Source of the DNA: Eutrophocola sp964601805
Lineage (GTDB): Bacteria; Pseudomonadota; Gammaproteobacteria; Pseudomonadales; Pseudohongiellaceae
Direction: 5' to 3'
NCBI GenBank assembly: GCA_964601805.1
Contig: CAZROW010000005.1
Location: 1-64,000 of the forward strand
Length of the DNA: 64,000 nucleotides
In this document: piece by piece, positions 1 through 8,303 of the stretch
Numbering within the stretch: the stretch's first letter is position 1
Layout: the number at the start of each line of letters is the position of its first letter
The notes under the pieces: generated by a model
Seen by the model: the letters and a program-made list of their open reading frames with translations, nothing else
What the model was told of the DNA's origin: nothing
Databases searched by the model: none
Program-made: the position numbers and the translations under genes

Positions 1-61
1 CGACCCGGCCCTTGTCGTAATCTTCCAGAGAACCAAAACGGGTAGAGTATTGGTGTGTCAT
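1..61 (-). CDS. 5' end of an unidentified gene (partial)
   Basis: The complementary strand opens with an ATG at 61-59 preceded by GAGGAA at good ribosome-binding distance. It stays open to the window edge for 20 residues, MTHQYSTRFGSLEDYDKGRV. There is no signal peptide, so the product is probably cytoplasmic. The gene diverges from the DUF6152 gene at 359. Too little is visible to assign a family. Confidence 0.55.
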   Translation of the reverse strand, partial: MTHQYSTRFGSLEDYDKGRV

Positions 62-150
62 TATTATTTCCTCGAAACAGTAAACCGGTATGTTTTTTAC
101 CGGCCTGGAGTGCTCTGTGGCCTCGGCGGCAATTATCTTGCTTCTTCCTG

Positions 151-186
151 TTGGTGCAAGTTGTTGGTGCAAGTCATTGGCACAAG
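151..186. repeat. Three 13-bp-spaced direct repeats in a divergent promoter region
   Basis: TTGGTGCAAG occurs at 151-160 and again at 164-173, and a variant TTGGCACAAG follows at 177-186. The repeat period is 13 bp. They lie in the 297-bp space (62-358) between the divergent partial gene at 61 and the DUF6152 gene at 359. No other gene is seen there: an in-frame upstream extension of the 359 gene has no signal peptide and low-complexity, Cys-rich content. The repeats could bind a regulator; that is inference. Confidence 0.5.
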
Positions 187-358
187 CTATTGTAGAAGAG
201 TACCGGACCAAGTCCTGAAGGATACCGGAAAAGCACCGAAAAGTGCTGAAATCACCGAAGGGCTACTGGATTGCCAGCAGGCGCCTTGCTATTCTCACTG
301 CCACTGTAGTCACTGGCTGCAGGACCAGACAGTCCATGATTTTTTAGGGGAAATTCCG

Positions 359-823
359 ATGGTAAAACAACTGTTCGCGACCATTGCCAGTCTGTGCATG
401 CTGATCATGGCACTACTTATGGCACAACCGGCAGCGTCCCATCATTCCGTCTGGGCCGAATTTGACAATAACCGGCCCATGGAGCTGCGCGGCCGCTTCA
501 TTGAAATGGACTGGGTCAATCCGCACTCCTGGGTGCATCTGGAAGTCACCGCGGAAGACGGCACCAAAACCGTCTGGGCTGCCGAAACCCCTCCGCCGAA
601 TCAGCTGATTCGCCTGGGCTGGCGCCGCAGTGACCTGCAGGAGGGCGATGAAATCGTGGTCAGTGGCTTTGCCGCGAAGAACGGCACTGCCCGTTTGTGG
701 GCGCGGGACGTCAAGCTGGTAGCGCAAAACGGCGTCATGCTGGATGAGCCGCGCACAGTCATGGCCCTGTTTGATCCCAACCCGAACGGCATACCGGCCG
801 GCGTGTTGCCCGGACGTAAATAA
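359..823 (+). CDS. Secreted DUF6152 family protein (copy 1)
   Basis: Product of 154 residues. The start at 359 is chosen because it follows AGGGGAAATTCCG and begins a clean signal peptide; the frame is open further upstream but makes no sensible protein. The predicted cut after Ala-Ala-Ser27 leaves a mature N-terminus of His28-His29-Ser. Family landmarks follow: NPHSW at 54-58, a hydrophobic strand ending HLEV, LGWRRSDL, and a VSGF..KNG turn. The function of DUF6152 is unknown. The exposed N-terminal His pair plus the NPH His suggest metal binding (inference). Two partner-family genes follow at 841 and 1635, so this is the first gene of a three-gene plus-strand operon. The C-terminal tail (about residues 125-154) is longer than in the other copies. 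Confidence 0.8.
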   Translation: MVKQLFATIASLCMLIMALLMAQPAASHHSVWAEFDNNRPMELRGRFIEMDWVNPHSWVHLEVTAEDGTKTVWAAETPPPNQLIRLGWRRSDLQEGDEIVVSGFAAKNGTARLWARDVKLVAQNGVMLDEPRTVMALFDPNPNGIPAGVLPGRK

Positions 824-840
824 TCATCAGCCCGCCGAAC

Positions 841-1638
841 ATGTTATTCATAGCCCCCGCCCGTCTGCTGCAAAAGCTTTCCCTGTGCCTGGTTTTCCTG
901 TCACCCCTGGTTGCTGCCCAGGACTATGTGCCACCGAAAAACCGTTTCGGGCAGCCGGATTTTGAAGGTATCTGGCAAGTACTGGATACCGCACCGCATT
1001 TCAATATTGAACCCCATAATGCCAGTTACGGCATTCCTGCCGGGGCCGGCATCATTACCGATCCACCGGATGGCAGGATTCCCTACAACACCAACGGCCT
1101 GAACCGGCTGGCGGCAAATCGTGCCAACCTGGCTGCTGACCCGATAGCCCGCTGCTACAAACCGGGTGTACCACACATGATGTATATGCCATTCCCCCTG
1201 CAGATCGTGCAGTCAGAGAATTTCCTCACCATCATGTCCGAATATGTCCACAACACCCGCTTTGTCATGCTCAACCGTGATGATCATTTTGGTGAAGGCG
1301 AACTGGATTTGTGGAACGGCGATTCCGTGGGGCGCTTTGAGAACAACAGCCTGGTGACCGATGTGTTCAACTTCCATCCTGACAGCTGGCTTGATCGCTC
1401 CGGCAATCATGCCGGCGGTGCGACCCTCAGGGTGAATGAACGTTTTACCCTGGTCGATGCCGACACCATCCGCTATGAAGCCACACTGACGGATCCCGAG
1501 GATTTTACCCGGCCCTGGACCATCACCACTTACCTGTACCGGCACAAGGATCCCGACAAGCGTTTACTGGAATACGAATGCCACGCCTATGCCGACAATG
1601 CCCTGGGCGCACCGGAATTGCCGGAGGCCGAAGAATGA
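841..1638 (+). CDS. Secreted partner-family protein of the DUF6152 module
   Basis: Product of 265 residues with a Sec signal peptide cut near Val-Ala-Ala/Gln. The mature start has the FGQPDFEGIWQV motif shared, in variants such as PDLSG.W, by all partner proteins in this window. Further family features are RCYKPGVP (first conserved Cys), a degenerate GRFENNSLVTD in place of the usual GHWEGDTLVV, NERFTLVDADT, DPEDFTRPWT and a final LEYECHAY (second conserved Cys). The two Cys probably form a disulfide. The biochemical role is unknown. It lies 17 bp after the DUF6152 gene and its stop overlaps the next start (ATGA). It is closest to the product of 9286-10113, with which it shares the LNTA/LDTA..N.EPH..  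opening and the WLDR.GN segment. Confidence 0.7.
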   Translation: MLFIAPARLLQKLSLCLVFLSPLVAAQDYVPPKNRFGQPDFEGIWQVLDTAPHFNIEPHNASYGIPAGAGIITDPPDGRIPYNTNGLNRLAANRANLAADPIARCYKPGVPHMMYMPFPLQIVQSENFLTIMSEYVHNTRFVMLNRDDHFGEGELDLWNGDSVGRFENNSLVTDVFNFHPDSWLDRSGNHAGGATLRVNERFTLVDADTIRYEATLTDPEDFTRPWTITTYLYRHKDPDKRLLEYECHAYADNALGAPELPEAEE

Positions 1639-2471
1639 AGAACAACAGCTATTTCGGCTTGCTGGTTGCCGGACTTTTGATGATTGTGTTGGGGTCATCG
1701 GTCATGGTGCAGGCCCAGTTCCAGTTGCCGACTACCGAACCTTTACCGCCACCTGAGCCCGGGCCTTTCGAACGCCTGCCCAATGGCAAGCCGGACCTGA
1801 GTGGCAACTGGGGTTTTGATACCAACCTTAACGACATCTCCATGAATATCACCGAGGTAGATGGCGAGCCGGTGGCAGAAGATGAGCGTGCGATTCCCTA
1901 TACCCCGGTGTATGCGCAACTGCGTGCCGAGGCCGAGCAGCGCATGTTCGAGGAGCCGGAACTGCACTGCTACATGTCCGGTGTGCCCAGTCACCTGTGG
2001 CGCCAGGCCTATTCAGGAGCCGGCCTGATTATCCAGCACAGTGAAGACACCATCGTGTTCCTGCATGAATTCCAGGGTGCCAGGCGTATTGTTACCCTGG
2101 AAGTGCAAGCACCGCTGTCGGAAGCCATCAAACTATTCATGGGAGACGGGAGGGGTCATTGGGAAGGCGATACCCTGGTGATTGAAACCACCAACAACAA
2201 TGCCATTACCTGGCTTGATCTTGGCGGCAACCGCCATTCAGACCAGCTGGTTGTCACTGAACGCTTCACGCCGATCAACAATGATGCTTACCAGTACGAA
2301 GCTACCTTTGAAGACGTAGATGCCTATACGTCACCATGGACCATCAGCGCACTGATGCGTCGTGGCAATGACCCGCGAGCGGAAATCCTGGAGTTTGCGT
2401 GCATCGAGGGTAATACCGACGCCCTGCATTACACGGAAGATGTGGGTGGGTCCTCACAAATCGCCCCATGA
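1635..2471 (+). CDS. Secreted partner-family protein of the DUF6152 module
   Basis: Product of 278 residues starting at an ATG that overlaps the previous stop by 4 bp, indicating translational coupling. An N-terminal hydrophobic signal ends near MVQAQ. A Pro-rich linker is followed by GKPDLSGNWGF, LHCYMSGVP (conserved Cys), GRGHWEGDTLVIETT, VTERFTPIN, a Trp-rich TSPWT segment and a terminal EFACIEGN with the second conserved Cys. This is a canonical member of the family. Its activity is unknown and it carries no recognisable catalytic motif of a named enzyme class. It is the last gene of the operon; the next gene is convergent. Confidence 0.72.
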   Translation: MKNNSYFGLLVAGLLMIVLGSSVMVQAQFQLPTTEPLPPPEPGPFERLPNGKPDLSGNWGFDTNLNDISMNITEVDGEPVAEDERAIPYTPVYAQLRAEAEQRMFEEPELHCYMSGVPSHLWRQAYSGAGLIIQHSEDTIVFLHEFQGARRIVTLEVQAPLSEAIKLFMGDGRGHWEGDTLVIETTNNNAITWLDLGGNRHSDQLVVTERFTPINNDAYQYEATFEDVDAYTSPWTISALMRRGNDPRAEILEFACIEGNTDALHYTEDVGGSSQIAP

Positions 2472-2496
2472 AAACATTCTGTACTGCCAGCACGTT

Positions 2497-3242
2497 TTAA
2501 CGTGCGCGATTGACCTGGATATAGCCCCGCTTGCCGTCTGCTGACAGGCGATAATCATTGCCCCAGTCGGACGCGGTAATGCGCACGGTGTCGCCTTCGC
2601 GCAGCAAGTAACGCTTGCCGACAGTCTGGCGCCAGACCTGGCCGCTGGCCAGTGTGATCAGGACCCGGGTGGAATCCAGGCGCTTGATTTCGGTGATCGT
2701 GTCCACCAGTGCTTTCTCACCATCCTCCAGGGTTTCAACACGTGCCTGTTCGGGTGCCTGCCCAAAAGAACTGATATCGTCTTCTGCAACTGGTTCATCA
2801 CTTTCAGCANNNNNNNNNNNNNNNNNNNNNNNNNNNNNNNNNNNNNNNNNNNNNNNNNNNNNNNNNNNNNNNNNNNNNNNNNNNNNNNNNNNNNNNNNNN
2901 NNNNNNNNNTGCCTGCCCAAAAGAACTGATATCGTCTTCTGCAACTGGTTCATCACTTTCAGCAGCCTGTGTTGATTCCGGTGCCGGAACAGATTCGGTC
3001 ACGGCCCGGGCAGGTGCCGCAGGTTGTGGTCTGTTAACCACAGGCGGGCTGGCGGCAGGGGCTGAAGGTGGCGGGGTTGCCGCATTGTCAGTGGAAAGTT
3101 CATCGTAACAGGCCAGGCGTTCCAGTACGTTGTCGACTTCGGCGCATTGCTGGAGCTGGTTGCGGAGTTCGGTCTGTGCCTGTGCGCCAGCTGCAAGCAG
3201 AATGACAGGCAGGAACAGGGTAAGTGATAAGGTTTGTTTCAT
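2497..3242 (-). CDS. Exported protein of unknown function, split by an assembly gap
   Basis: The start at 3242 follows ACGGAGTCGCA, a good ribosome-binding site. The N-terminus is a signal peptide (MKQTLSLTLFLPVILLAAG) followed by QLQQCAEVDNVLERLACYD, a two-Cys motif also seen in TagO/VasI-like and other small periplasmic proteins. A Pro/Ala-rich linker follows, then a C-terminal domain of about 70 residues with VDTITEIKRLDSTRVLITL and REGDTVRITASDW. As printed, the frame is broken by 100 N plus a 55-bp duplicate. Removing those 155 bp joins the two halves in one frame, giving about 196 residues. The gene is therefore probably intact in the organism. It ends convergent to the 1635 gene. Confidence 0.65.
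2755..2964. other. Assembly gap: 100 N flanked by a 55-bp duplicate
   Basis: Bases 2755-2809 are identical to 2910-2964, and 2810-2909 are exactly 100 N. Collapsing the duplicate restores an uninterrupted reading frame across the gap. This is a scaffolding artefact between contigs that share one k-mer, not a biological repeat. Confidence 0.9.
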
Positions 3243-3383
3243 TGCGACTCCGTATAAATTAGACAAAACAAAATGACATTCATAACGGTGATTATGACAT
3301 ACCAGGAAACACTTTCTGTAGCCGGTCCAGCCAAGGCAATTCGTGCAGGGCCCGGCGAAGATAATTCAAGATATAAATAAGGG

Positions 3384-3419
3384 ATAAAAAAAAGGTGGGC
3401 ATAATGCCCACCTTTTTTA
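3384..3419 (-). terminator. Rho-independent terminator after the TonB receptor gene
   Basis: GGTGGGC (3394-3400) pairs with GCCCACC (3406-3412) around a 5-base loop. It is flanked by a run of A on the left and T on the right, so it can end transcripts on both strands. The nearest gene end is the minus-strand receptor stopping at 3451. Confidence 0.85.
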
Positions 3420-3450
3420 TGCTGACACCTGTCGTGTCAGACAAGTTTCA

Positions 3451-6400
3451 TCAGTAGTTCAACTCCACTGCAACGTAGAAACGGCGTCCAAGGACATCGT
3501 AATACGCCGGGTTGGTGGTATTGAGGGCATTGTTGACGCCGGGGTTCCGGTTATAGTTTTCCGGATCCAGGTCAAAAATGTTATCGATACCGCCGCGCAG
3601 GGTGATGGCGTCAGAGTACTGGTAGCTGCCGAACGCATCCACCATGTGATAGCTGTCAGCCCCTTGTACTGTGGTATTGGGGTTGACTGCCTTGTCTGCC
3701 GCATCAATTTCCGGCAGGAAACGATGACGGAAGCCCAGGCTCCAGTTATCACGGATGTAGTTGACGTTGGTCAGGATACGGTAGTCGAACTGACCACCGG
3801 CACGCAGGGTGCCTGTACCTTCGATGAACGGATCGGTCGGTGATACCTGGTCACGGTAGTAATCCAGGTAGTTGAACACCGAGCTGATGCTCAGCAGGCC
3901 GCCCATGGCATCGAAGCCCATGTTCAGCTGTACGTCGACACCGGCAGTTTCCAGTCCGCCCAGGTTCTGGTACGGGGTATCCACTGTGGCACGATAGCCG
4001 TCAGCATCACGGGTAATGAGTCCACAGGATTCATTGAACTCATAGTTCGGGTTGCTGCCGTCTTCGTTCAGACACTTCGCGTAGACGCTGTAGGCATTGG
4101 TCGGCGCGATAGCGTTCTGAATTTCCACGCGGTAGTAGTCGATGGCCAGAGTGGAATTTTCCAGGATGCCACCAAACGGTGAGTTCAACACCACACCCAG
4201 GGTGTAGGTATCGGCTTCTTCGTTTTCCAGGTTGACGTTACCAGTGATATTGGCCAGCTCAAGTGGGAAGTTGAACGGGAACGGACCAACAACCGCGTTC
4301 GGGAAATCCGGTGACGTGTGCCACGGGCTTTCGTTGTTGCCACCAGTCGAACGGTTGATCAGCTCGCTACACAGTTCAATGACCTGGGCACGGTTCGGGT
4401 TGTCCGGATGGTTGCCCCAGGTAGTGTTGCGTGTGTTGACCATACAGGGGTCGGCACCGGGGAAGCCCACAACTCTGGTGCTGGCACCGGTGAACAGCTC
4501 GGACACGTTTGGTGCACGGTTGGCCTTCTGGTAACCGCCACGGAATCGTACGGTGTCGTTGACGGACCAGTCGACCAGGGCCTTGTAGGTCCAGATCTCA
4601 CCGGCATAGTTCCAGTCGGAATAACGGGCACCGAGTTCCAGGTTCAGCTCCTGGATGCCGGAAATGTCACGCAGTACCGGCACCAGCAGCTCGCCGTAGA
4701 ATTCGTCCACTTCGGTCTTGCCCTGCGTATAGCTGGACGGGAACAGACCGATCGGGTAGTTGGTGGAAGGTCTGACCAGCTGGAAATCCGGACGCCAGCG
4801 GAAAGAGTTCTCACGCGTGGTGGCACCTACCGCCGCCGCCATCATGCCGGCAGGCAGTTCAAAGACATCACCTGTGAGGTTGATCTCGATGATGTCCTGT
4901 TCGATCTCGGTGTTGTGCTTCATGTTGGTATTGATGGAATCAATACAATCCTGAGACGGTGTGAAATCCTCGAACACCGGCAGGCCGGTCGTACACTGCA
5001 CTTCGAAGAACAGGGGTGGTCCGACGGAATCCAGCAGGTTGGCTCCCCAGTTCGGTGCAGTCACCACGTTGCGGTAGTTCTGCAGACCCGCGAATCCGTT
5101 CATCTCGGTGATCAGGGTGGTTTTACCGTGGGAGATGTAGGCGTCGTAGGTCCAGGAGGTGTCACCGATGTTGCCGTCCACACCGAACATCATCTGGAAC
5201 ATGTCAGTGCTGTTCTTGGTGGCGCGGGCACCGACATAGTCCAGTGACTGTGACAGGGTGTAAGGCGCTGTCGGATCAGGACGTGAATCCAGCAGAGTCT
5301 GCAGCTGGGCGGGAATGGCACGACCGTCAACCGGAATGGTGGCCGCCCACTGTGAAGTGGCCGGTGCCCAGGTCAGGATGGTGTCGACCTGCATCTGGTT
5401 GTAACTGCCCTGCATGTAAACATTCAGGTTGTCCGAGAAATCGTAATTGGCCCGGGCAAACATGGAGTAACGCTTCAGCGGCGTGGTGATCAGGCCGTAA
5501 GTCGTGTTGTTGTTCAGTACACCCGGGTTGGTGGTACCTTCACCTGCCAGCTTGAATTCATCGTTCAACGGACCGGTGTAGTTTACGGCACCTTGAGAGG
5601 AGCTGTTCAGGAACAGGGTGCCGTCCGGATTGACATAGACTTCTTCTCCGGGTGCGGCAATGCCAGGACCGAAGATGGAAGCATAGGCATCATCACTTGG
5701 CTGGTTTCTGGTTGAAAATTCCAGGTTGGCATACTTGAAGGCACTGCCGCCTGTGGTGTTGGGATCGCGCCAGCCATCCACGTAGAAATCGCGATCAGCC
5801 TGGCGTACCGCCTGGCGCTCGGACGTGGACAGACCCAGCATGACGTTGCCGCCGTTGCCGAAGTCACCGCCGATCAGGGCGCTGATGGTGGTTTCTTCAC
5901 CATCGCCTTCCTGGGTGCCGGAAGTCTGCACGTTCAGGTTGAAGCCTTCAAAATTTTTCTTGAGGATGAAGTTGGTCACACCACCCATGGCGTCAGCACC
6001 GTACACGGCAGAAGCACCACCCGAGATAACTTCCACGCTTTGAATGGCAGCAGAAGGGATGGAGTTGATGTCGACGACCAACTGGGCGTTGGCTGGCTGG
6101 GCGCGACGTCCGTCAATGAGGACCAGGTTACGGTTGGCGCCGATACCACGCAGGTTCAAGGTGGCAATACCCGGTGTGTTGAAAGCACTGGGCTGTACGT
6201 CGGTCGAGCTGAACATGGTTTGAGCCGGCACGTACTGCGGCAGCTGGTTCATTGCTGCCTCCACGCCCAGGCTACTGATCTGGTCAAATGTTTCTTCGTT
6301 CACCGTCACGATCGGGCTGGTCGCTTCGTAATCACGACGCACGATACGAGAACCGGTGACCACGATTTCCTCGAGATCATCCTGGCCAAGCACTGTGGAG

Positions 6401-6495
6401 GAGACACCGGGAAGTGTCATGCCCAGGGCAATGGCGATGGAGGTACTCAGGGCGGTCTTTCTCTTGATAGAGCTCAGGCTCTTTCCCTTATACAT
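3451..6495 (-). CDS. TonB-dependent outer-membrane receptor
   Basis: Product of 1014 residues. The start follows GGGAGAAACCCAA. An N-terminal basic and hydrophobic signal (about residues 1-37) precedes LEEIVVTGSRI, the TonB-box/plug entry typical of this receptor class. The plug (about 45-180) contains LNLRGIGANRNLVLIDGRR and VEVISGGASAVYGADAMGG. The rest is a 22-strand barrel ending FYVAVELNY with a terminal aromatic, as outer-membrane insertion requires. Substrate unknown; such receptors usually import glycans or other large ligands with energy from TonB-ExbBD. It is monocistronic, with a terminator downstream and 337 bp upstream without a gene. Other receptors in this window are close in the plug region. 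Confidence 0.9.
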   Translation of the reverse strand: MYKGKSLSSIKRKTALSTSIAIALGMTLPGVSSTVLGQDDLEEIVVTGSRIVRRDYEATSPIVTVNEETFDQISSLGVEAAMNQLPQYVPAQTMFSSTDVQPSAFNTPGIATLNLRGIGANRNLVLIDGRRAQPANAQLVVDINSIPSAAIQSVEVISGGASAVYGADAMGGVTNFILKKNFEGFNLNVQTSGTQEGDGEETTISALIGGDFGNGGNVMLGLSTSERQAVRQADRDFYVDGWRDPNTTGGSAFKYANLEFSTRNQPSDDAYASIFGPGIAAPGEEVYVNPDGTLFLNSSSQGAVNYTGPLNDEFKLAGEGTTNPGVLNNNTTYGLITTPLKRYSMFARANYDFSDNLNVYMQGSYNQMQVDTILTWAPATSQWAATIPVDGRAIPAQLQTLLDSRPDPTAPYTLSQSLDYVGARATKNSTDMFQMMFGVDGNIGDTSWTYDAYISHGKTTLITEMNGFAGLQNYRNVVTAPNWGANLLDSVGPPLFFEVQCTTGLPVFEDFTPSQDCIDSINTNMKHNTEIEQDIIEINLTGDVFELPAGMMAAAVGATTRENSFRWRPDFQLVRPSTNYPIGLFPSSYTQGKTEVDEFYGELLVPVLRDISGIQELNLELGARYSDWNYAGEIWTYKALVDWSVNDTVRFRGGYQKANRAPNVSELFTGASTRVVGFPGADPCMVNTRNTTWGNHPDNPNRAQVIELCSELINRSTGGNNESPWHTSPDFPNAVVGPFPFNFPLELANITGNVNLENEEADTYTLGVVLNSPFGGILENSTLAIDYYRVEIQNAIAPTNAYSVYAKCLNEDGSNPNYEFNESCGLITRDADGYRATVDTPYQNLGGLETAGVDVQLNMGFDAMGGLLSISSVFNYLDYYRDQVSPTDPFIEGTGTLRAGGQFDYRILTNVNYIRDNWSLGFRHRFLPEIDAADKAVNPNTTVQGADSYHMVDAFGSYQYSDAITLRGGIDNIFDLDPENYNRNPGVNNALNTTNPAYYDVLGRRFYVAVELNY

Positions 6496-6832
6496 TTGGG
6501 TTTCTCCCTTAGTATGGATAGTTGTGTTAATTATGTTGCGAACAAAGGCCTTCGTCTTGCTGCTGATTACTGCATTCAGGCAGGAGACGAAAAGTTTCTC
6601 CCTGATTCAGGGCGCTTGTGTCCACAGTTACGCGTTCCCCTTGCACTACTAGATTTTCTGTCTTCCCTGTACTTTTACGCTCCTTTTTTATTCCTAGTAA
6701 GTATATGAATTTGCTGCAAATTCAATCATTTTGCAGCCAATGTGCAAGGAAGGTGCGAAGAATAGCGGGTAACGAACTGATCGTCCAGTATTGTTGACGA
6801 TTAATTGAGTTATCTGAAAGACCCTTTTCGGG
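6496..6832. other. 337-bp intergenic region upstream of the TonB receptor
   Basis: No convincing gene. It should hold the receptor promoter on the minus strand. A short hairpin, GACCC-TTTTC-GGGTC (6820-6834), overlaps the stop codon of the SnoaL gene ending at 6833 and is followed on that strand by CTTTC, so it may act as a weak terminator. Confidence 0.4.
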
Positions 6833-7900
6833 TCAGTTTGCGGCGTTGCCGGCTTTCATGGCGGCATCCCAATGTTCGGCAATACGGCCATCTTCAATAC
6901 GGAACATGTCGAACCAGGTGGTGGTGTAGATTCTGCCGGCGTGGACAGGATGCGGATATTCAAAACGCAGTGCCAGGACCACGAGATCGCCTTCGGCTAC
7001 CACCGCAACGACATCATCCCTGATGCTGCTGGCAATGGGCAGGTCTTCGCGACTGGCAAAGTAGGCCTTGAAGCCCGCAAGCCCGGTAGCGGCATTGGGA
7101 TTGTGCTGGATATAGTCTTCACTCAGGTAAATATCGGCCAGTTCCTCGTGTCCGGCATCAATGACCTGGCGCCAGAGATCAAATACCAGGCGCTTGTTGG
7201 TTTCCAGTTCGGGATCTTCTGCTTCCAGCAGGGCGTACTGGTCATCGCCAGACGCCCCGGTAACCAGTTGGGGGCCGCCATCTTCGGGCAGCAGCACTTC
7301 CGGCCCCGGAGGGGTCTGTACCGAGTGCCAGTGCTCTGCCAGGCGACCGTCCTCTATGCGAAAGAGGTTGAAGTGAGTGGTGGTATAGGTACCGATGCCG
7401 TCGGGTTCAGGCAATGTTTCCACCAGGGTCATGGCCACCAGGTCACCCTCGGCAATGATGGATACCAGGGGAGGTGAAACCAGTTCGGGAATGGGGTCCA
7501 GGCGGGGTACAACCGAGAAAATCTGCTTGAATGCTTCACGCCCGGTAGGCAGCACCGGGCTATGCTGGATGTAATGTTCCTGTTGCATGGTATCTGCCAG
7601 TTCCACCTGCCCGGCATTTACGATGCTGCGCCAGAAATCAAAGACCAGGCGTTTGTTCCTGGCCAGCTCGGGGTCGCCATGGTCAAGCAGGGACAGGGGA
7701 TCGGGATGTCCTGTTACCCTGACCGCTTCACCGAATACTGCAGCGGCAGCGGGTGGTGCCAGTGAGTTCTCAGCAGCGGCGGTATCCAAGCCGGCAGTCT
7801 GGCAACCTGTGGTAAGCAGGATGGCGACAAGCGTAAGTAATACCGGTGAAAAATGTTTACCGGTGTGGTGGCGACAGGCTGTCTGGCAGGACGGTAGCAT
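6833..7900 (-). CDS. Lipoprotein with two tandem SnoaL-like domains
   Basis: Product of 355 residues from the ATG at 7900, which follows GAGGAATAAG inside the end of the upstream gene; an earlier in-frame start would overlap that gene. The signal ends in a lipobox, LLTTGC, so the protein is probably membrane-anchored in the periplasm. Two homologous SnoaL/NTF2-like domains follow (about 80-210 and 220-350). Each repeats NKRLVFD(F/L)WR, a (H/D)YIQH(S/N)P stretch and FRIEDGR.AEHW. This matches COG4922-type SnoaL-like proteins, small cone-shaped folds that bind hydrophobic ligands or catalyse aldol-type chemistry. The precise role is unknown. It is last in a minus-strand operon 10113 to 6833 with two partner proteins and a DUF6152 protein. 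Confidence 0.75.
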   Translation of the reverse strand: MLPSCQTACRHHTGKHFSPVLLTLVAILLTTGCQTAGLDTAAAENSLAPPAAAAVFGEAVRVTGHPDPLSLLDHGDPELARNKRLVFDFWRSIVNAGQVELADTMQQEHYIQHSPVLPTGREAFKQIFSVVPRLDPIPELVSPPLVSIIAEGDLVAMTLVETLPEPDGIGTYTTTHFNLFRIEDGRLAEHWHSVQTPPGPEVLLPEDGGPQLVTGASGDDQYALLEAEDPELETNKRLVFDLWRQVIDAGHEELADIYLSEDYIQHNPNAATGLAGFKAYFASREDLPIASSIRDDVVAVVAEGDLVVLALRFEYPHPVHAGRIYTTTWFDMFRIEDGRIAEHWDAAMKAGNAAN

Positions 7901-7901
7901 C

Positions 7902-8300
7902 TTATTCCTCATCCGGGACCTTGGTGCCGCCAAAAAATACCGGGCGACCGTCGGCAAAGGTGATATTGGCACCGACCGCGCGCAAGCTGCCATCACGGGC
8001 GCCGTATCCGGTAATGATCAGTTCTGAACCTACCGGTATGGAATCCCTGGTGATGCCATTGCGGTACAGGGCATTGGGACTGCCGCCTTCGATGCGCCAG
8101 GTTTCGGTGATCCCTTCCTCGTTGACGACATCAATGTGAATCCAGGAGTGAGGGTTGATCAGTTCCACCTTGTTGACAGTGCCATGCAGTTCCAGCGGCA
8201 GGTTGACGTCAAAGGACGAGGCAAAGGCATGGTGGGCCTGTGCTGTCAGCGGCAGCAGGTTCAGTGTCAATACAAGCAATAGTGTTCTGGATGTCTGCAC
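7902..8300 (-). CDS. Secreted DUF6152 family protein (copy 2)
   Basis: Product of 132 residues. The Sec signal is cut after Ala-Gln-Ala22, leaving His23-His24 at the mature N-terminus. INPHSWIHIDV puts the NPH His at 51, 28 residues after the first His. Further family features are LYRNGITRDSI, ITGYGARDG and a final FADGRPVFFGG. It starts 3 bp after the stop of the partner gene at 8304 and runs into the SnoaL lipoprotein gene, so all four genes are probably one transcript. Confidence 0.8.
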   Translation of the reverse strand: MQTSRTLLLVLTLNLLPLTAQAHHAFASSFDVNLPLELHGTVNKVELINPHSWIHIDVVNEEGITETWRIEGGSPNALYRNGITRDSIPVGSELIITGYGARDGSLRAVGANITFADGRPVFFGGTKVPDEE

Positions 8301-8303
8301 GCG

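Noticed and set aside
50..358. Upstream extension of the first DUF6152 gene
   Set aside because: The frame is open, but the added 103 residues are Cys-rich with no signal or homology pattern, and a good ribosome-binding site and signal peptide lie at 359.
2491..2504. CACGTT-TT-AACGTG as a terminator for the first module operon
   Set aside because: Loop of two bases is too tight and no T tract follows; it also overlaps the stop codon of the convergent gene.
4318..5247. 309-residue frame antisense to the TonB receptor
   Set aside because: It is wholly inside a confident receptor gene on the other strand and shows no family pattern; it reflects codon bias.
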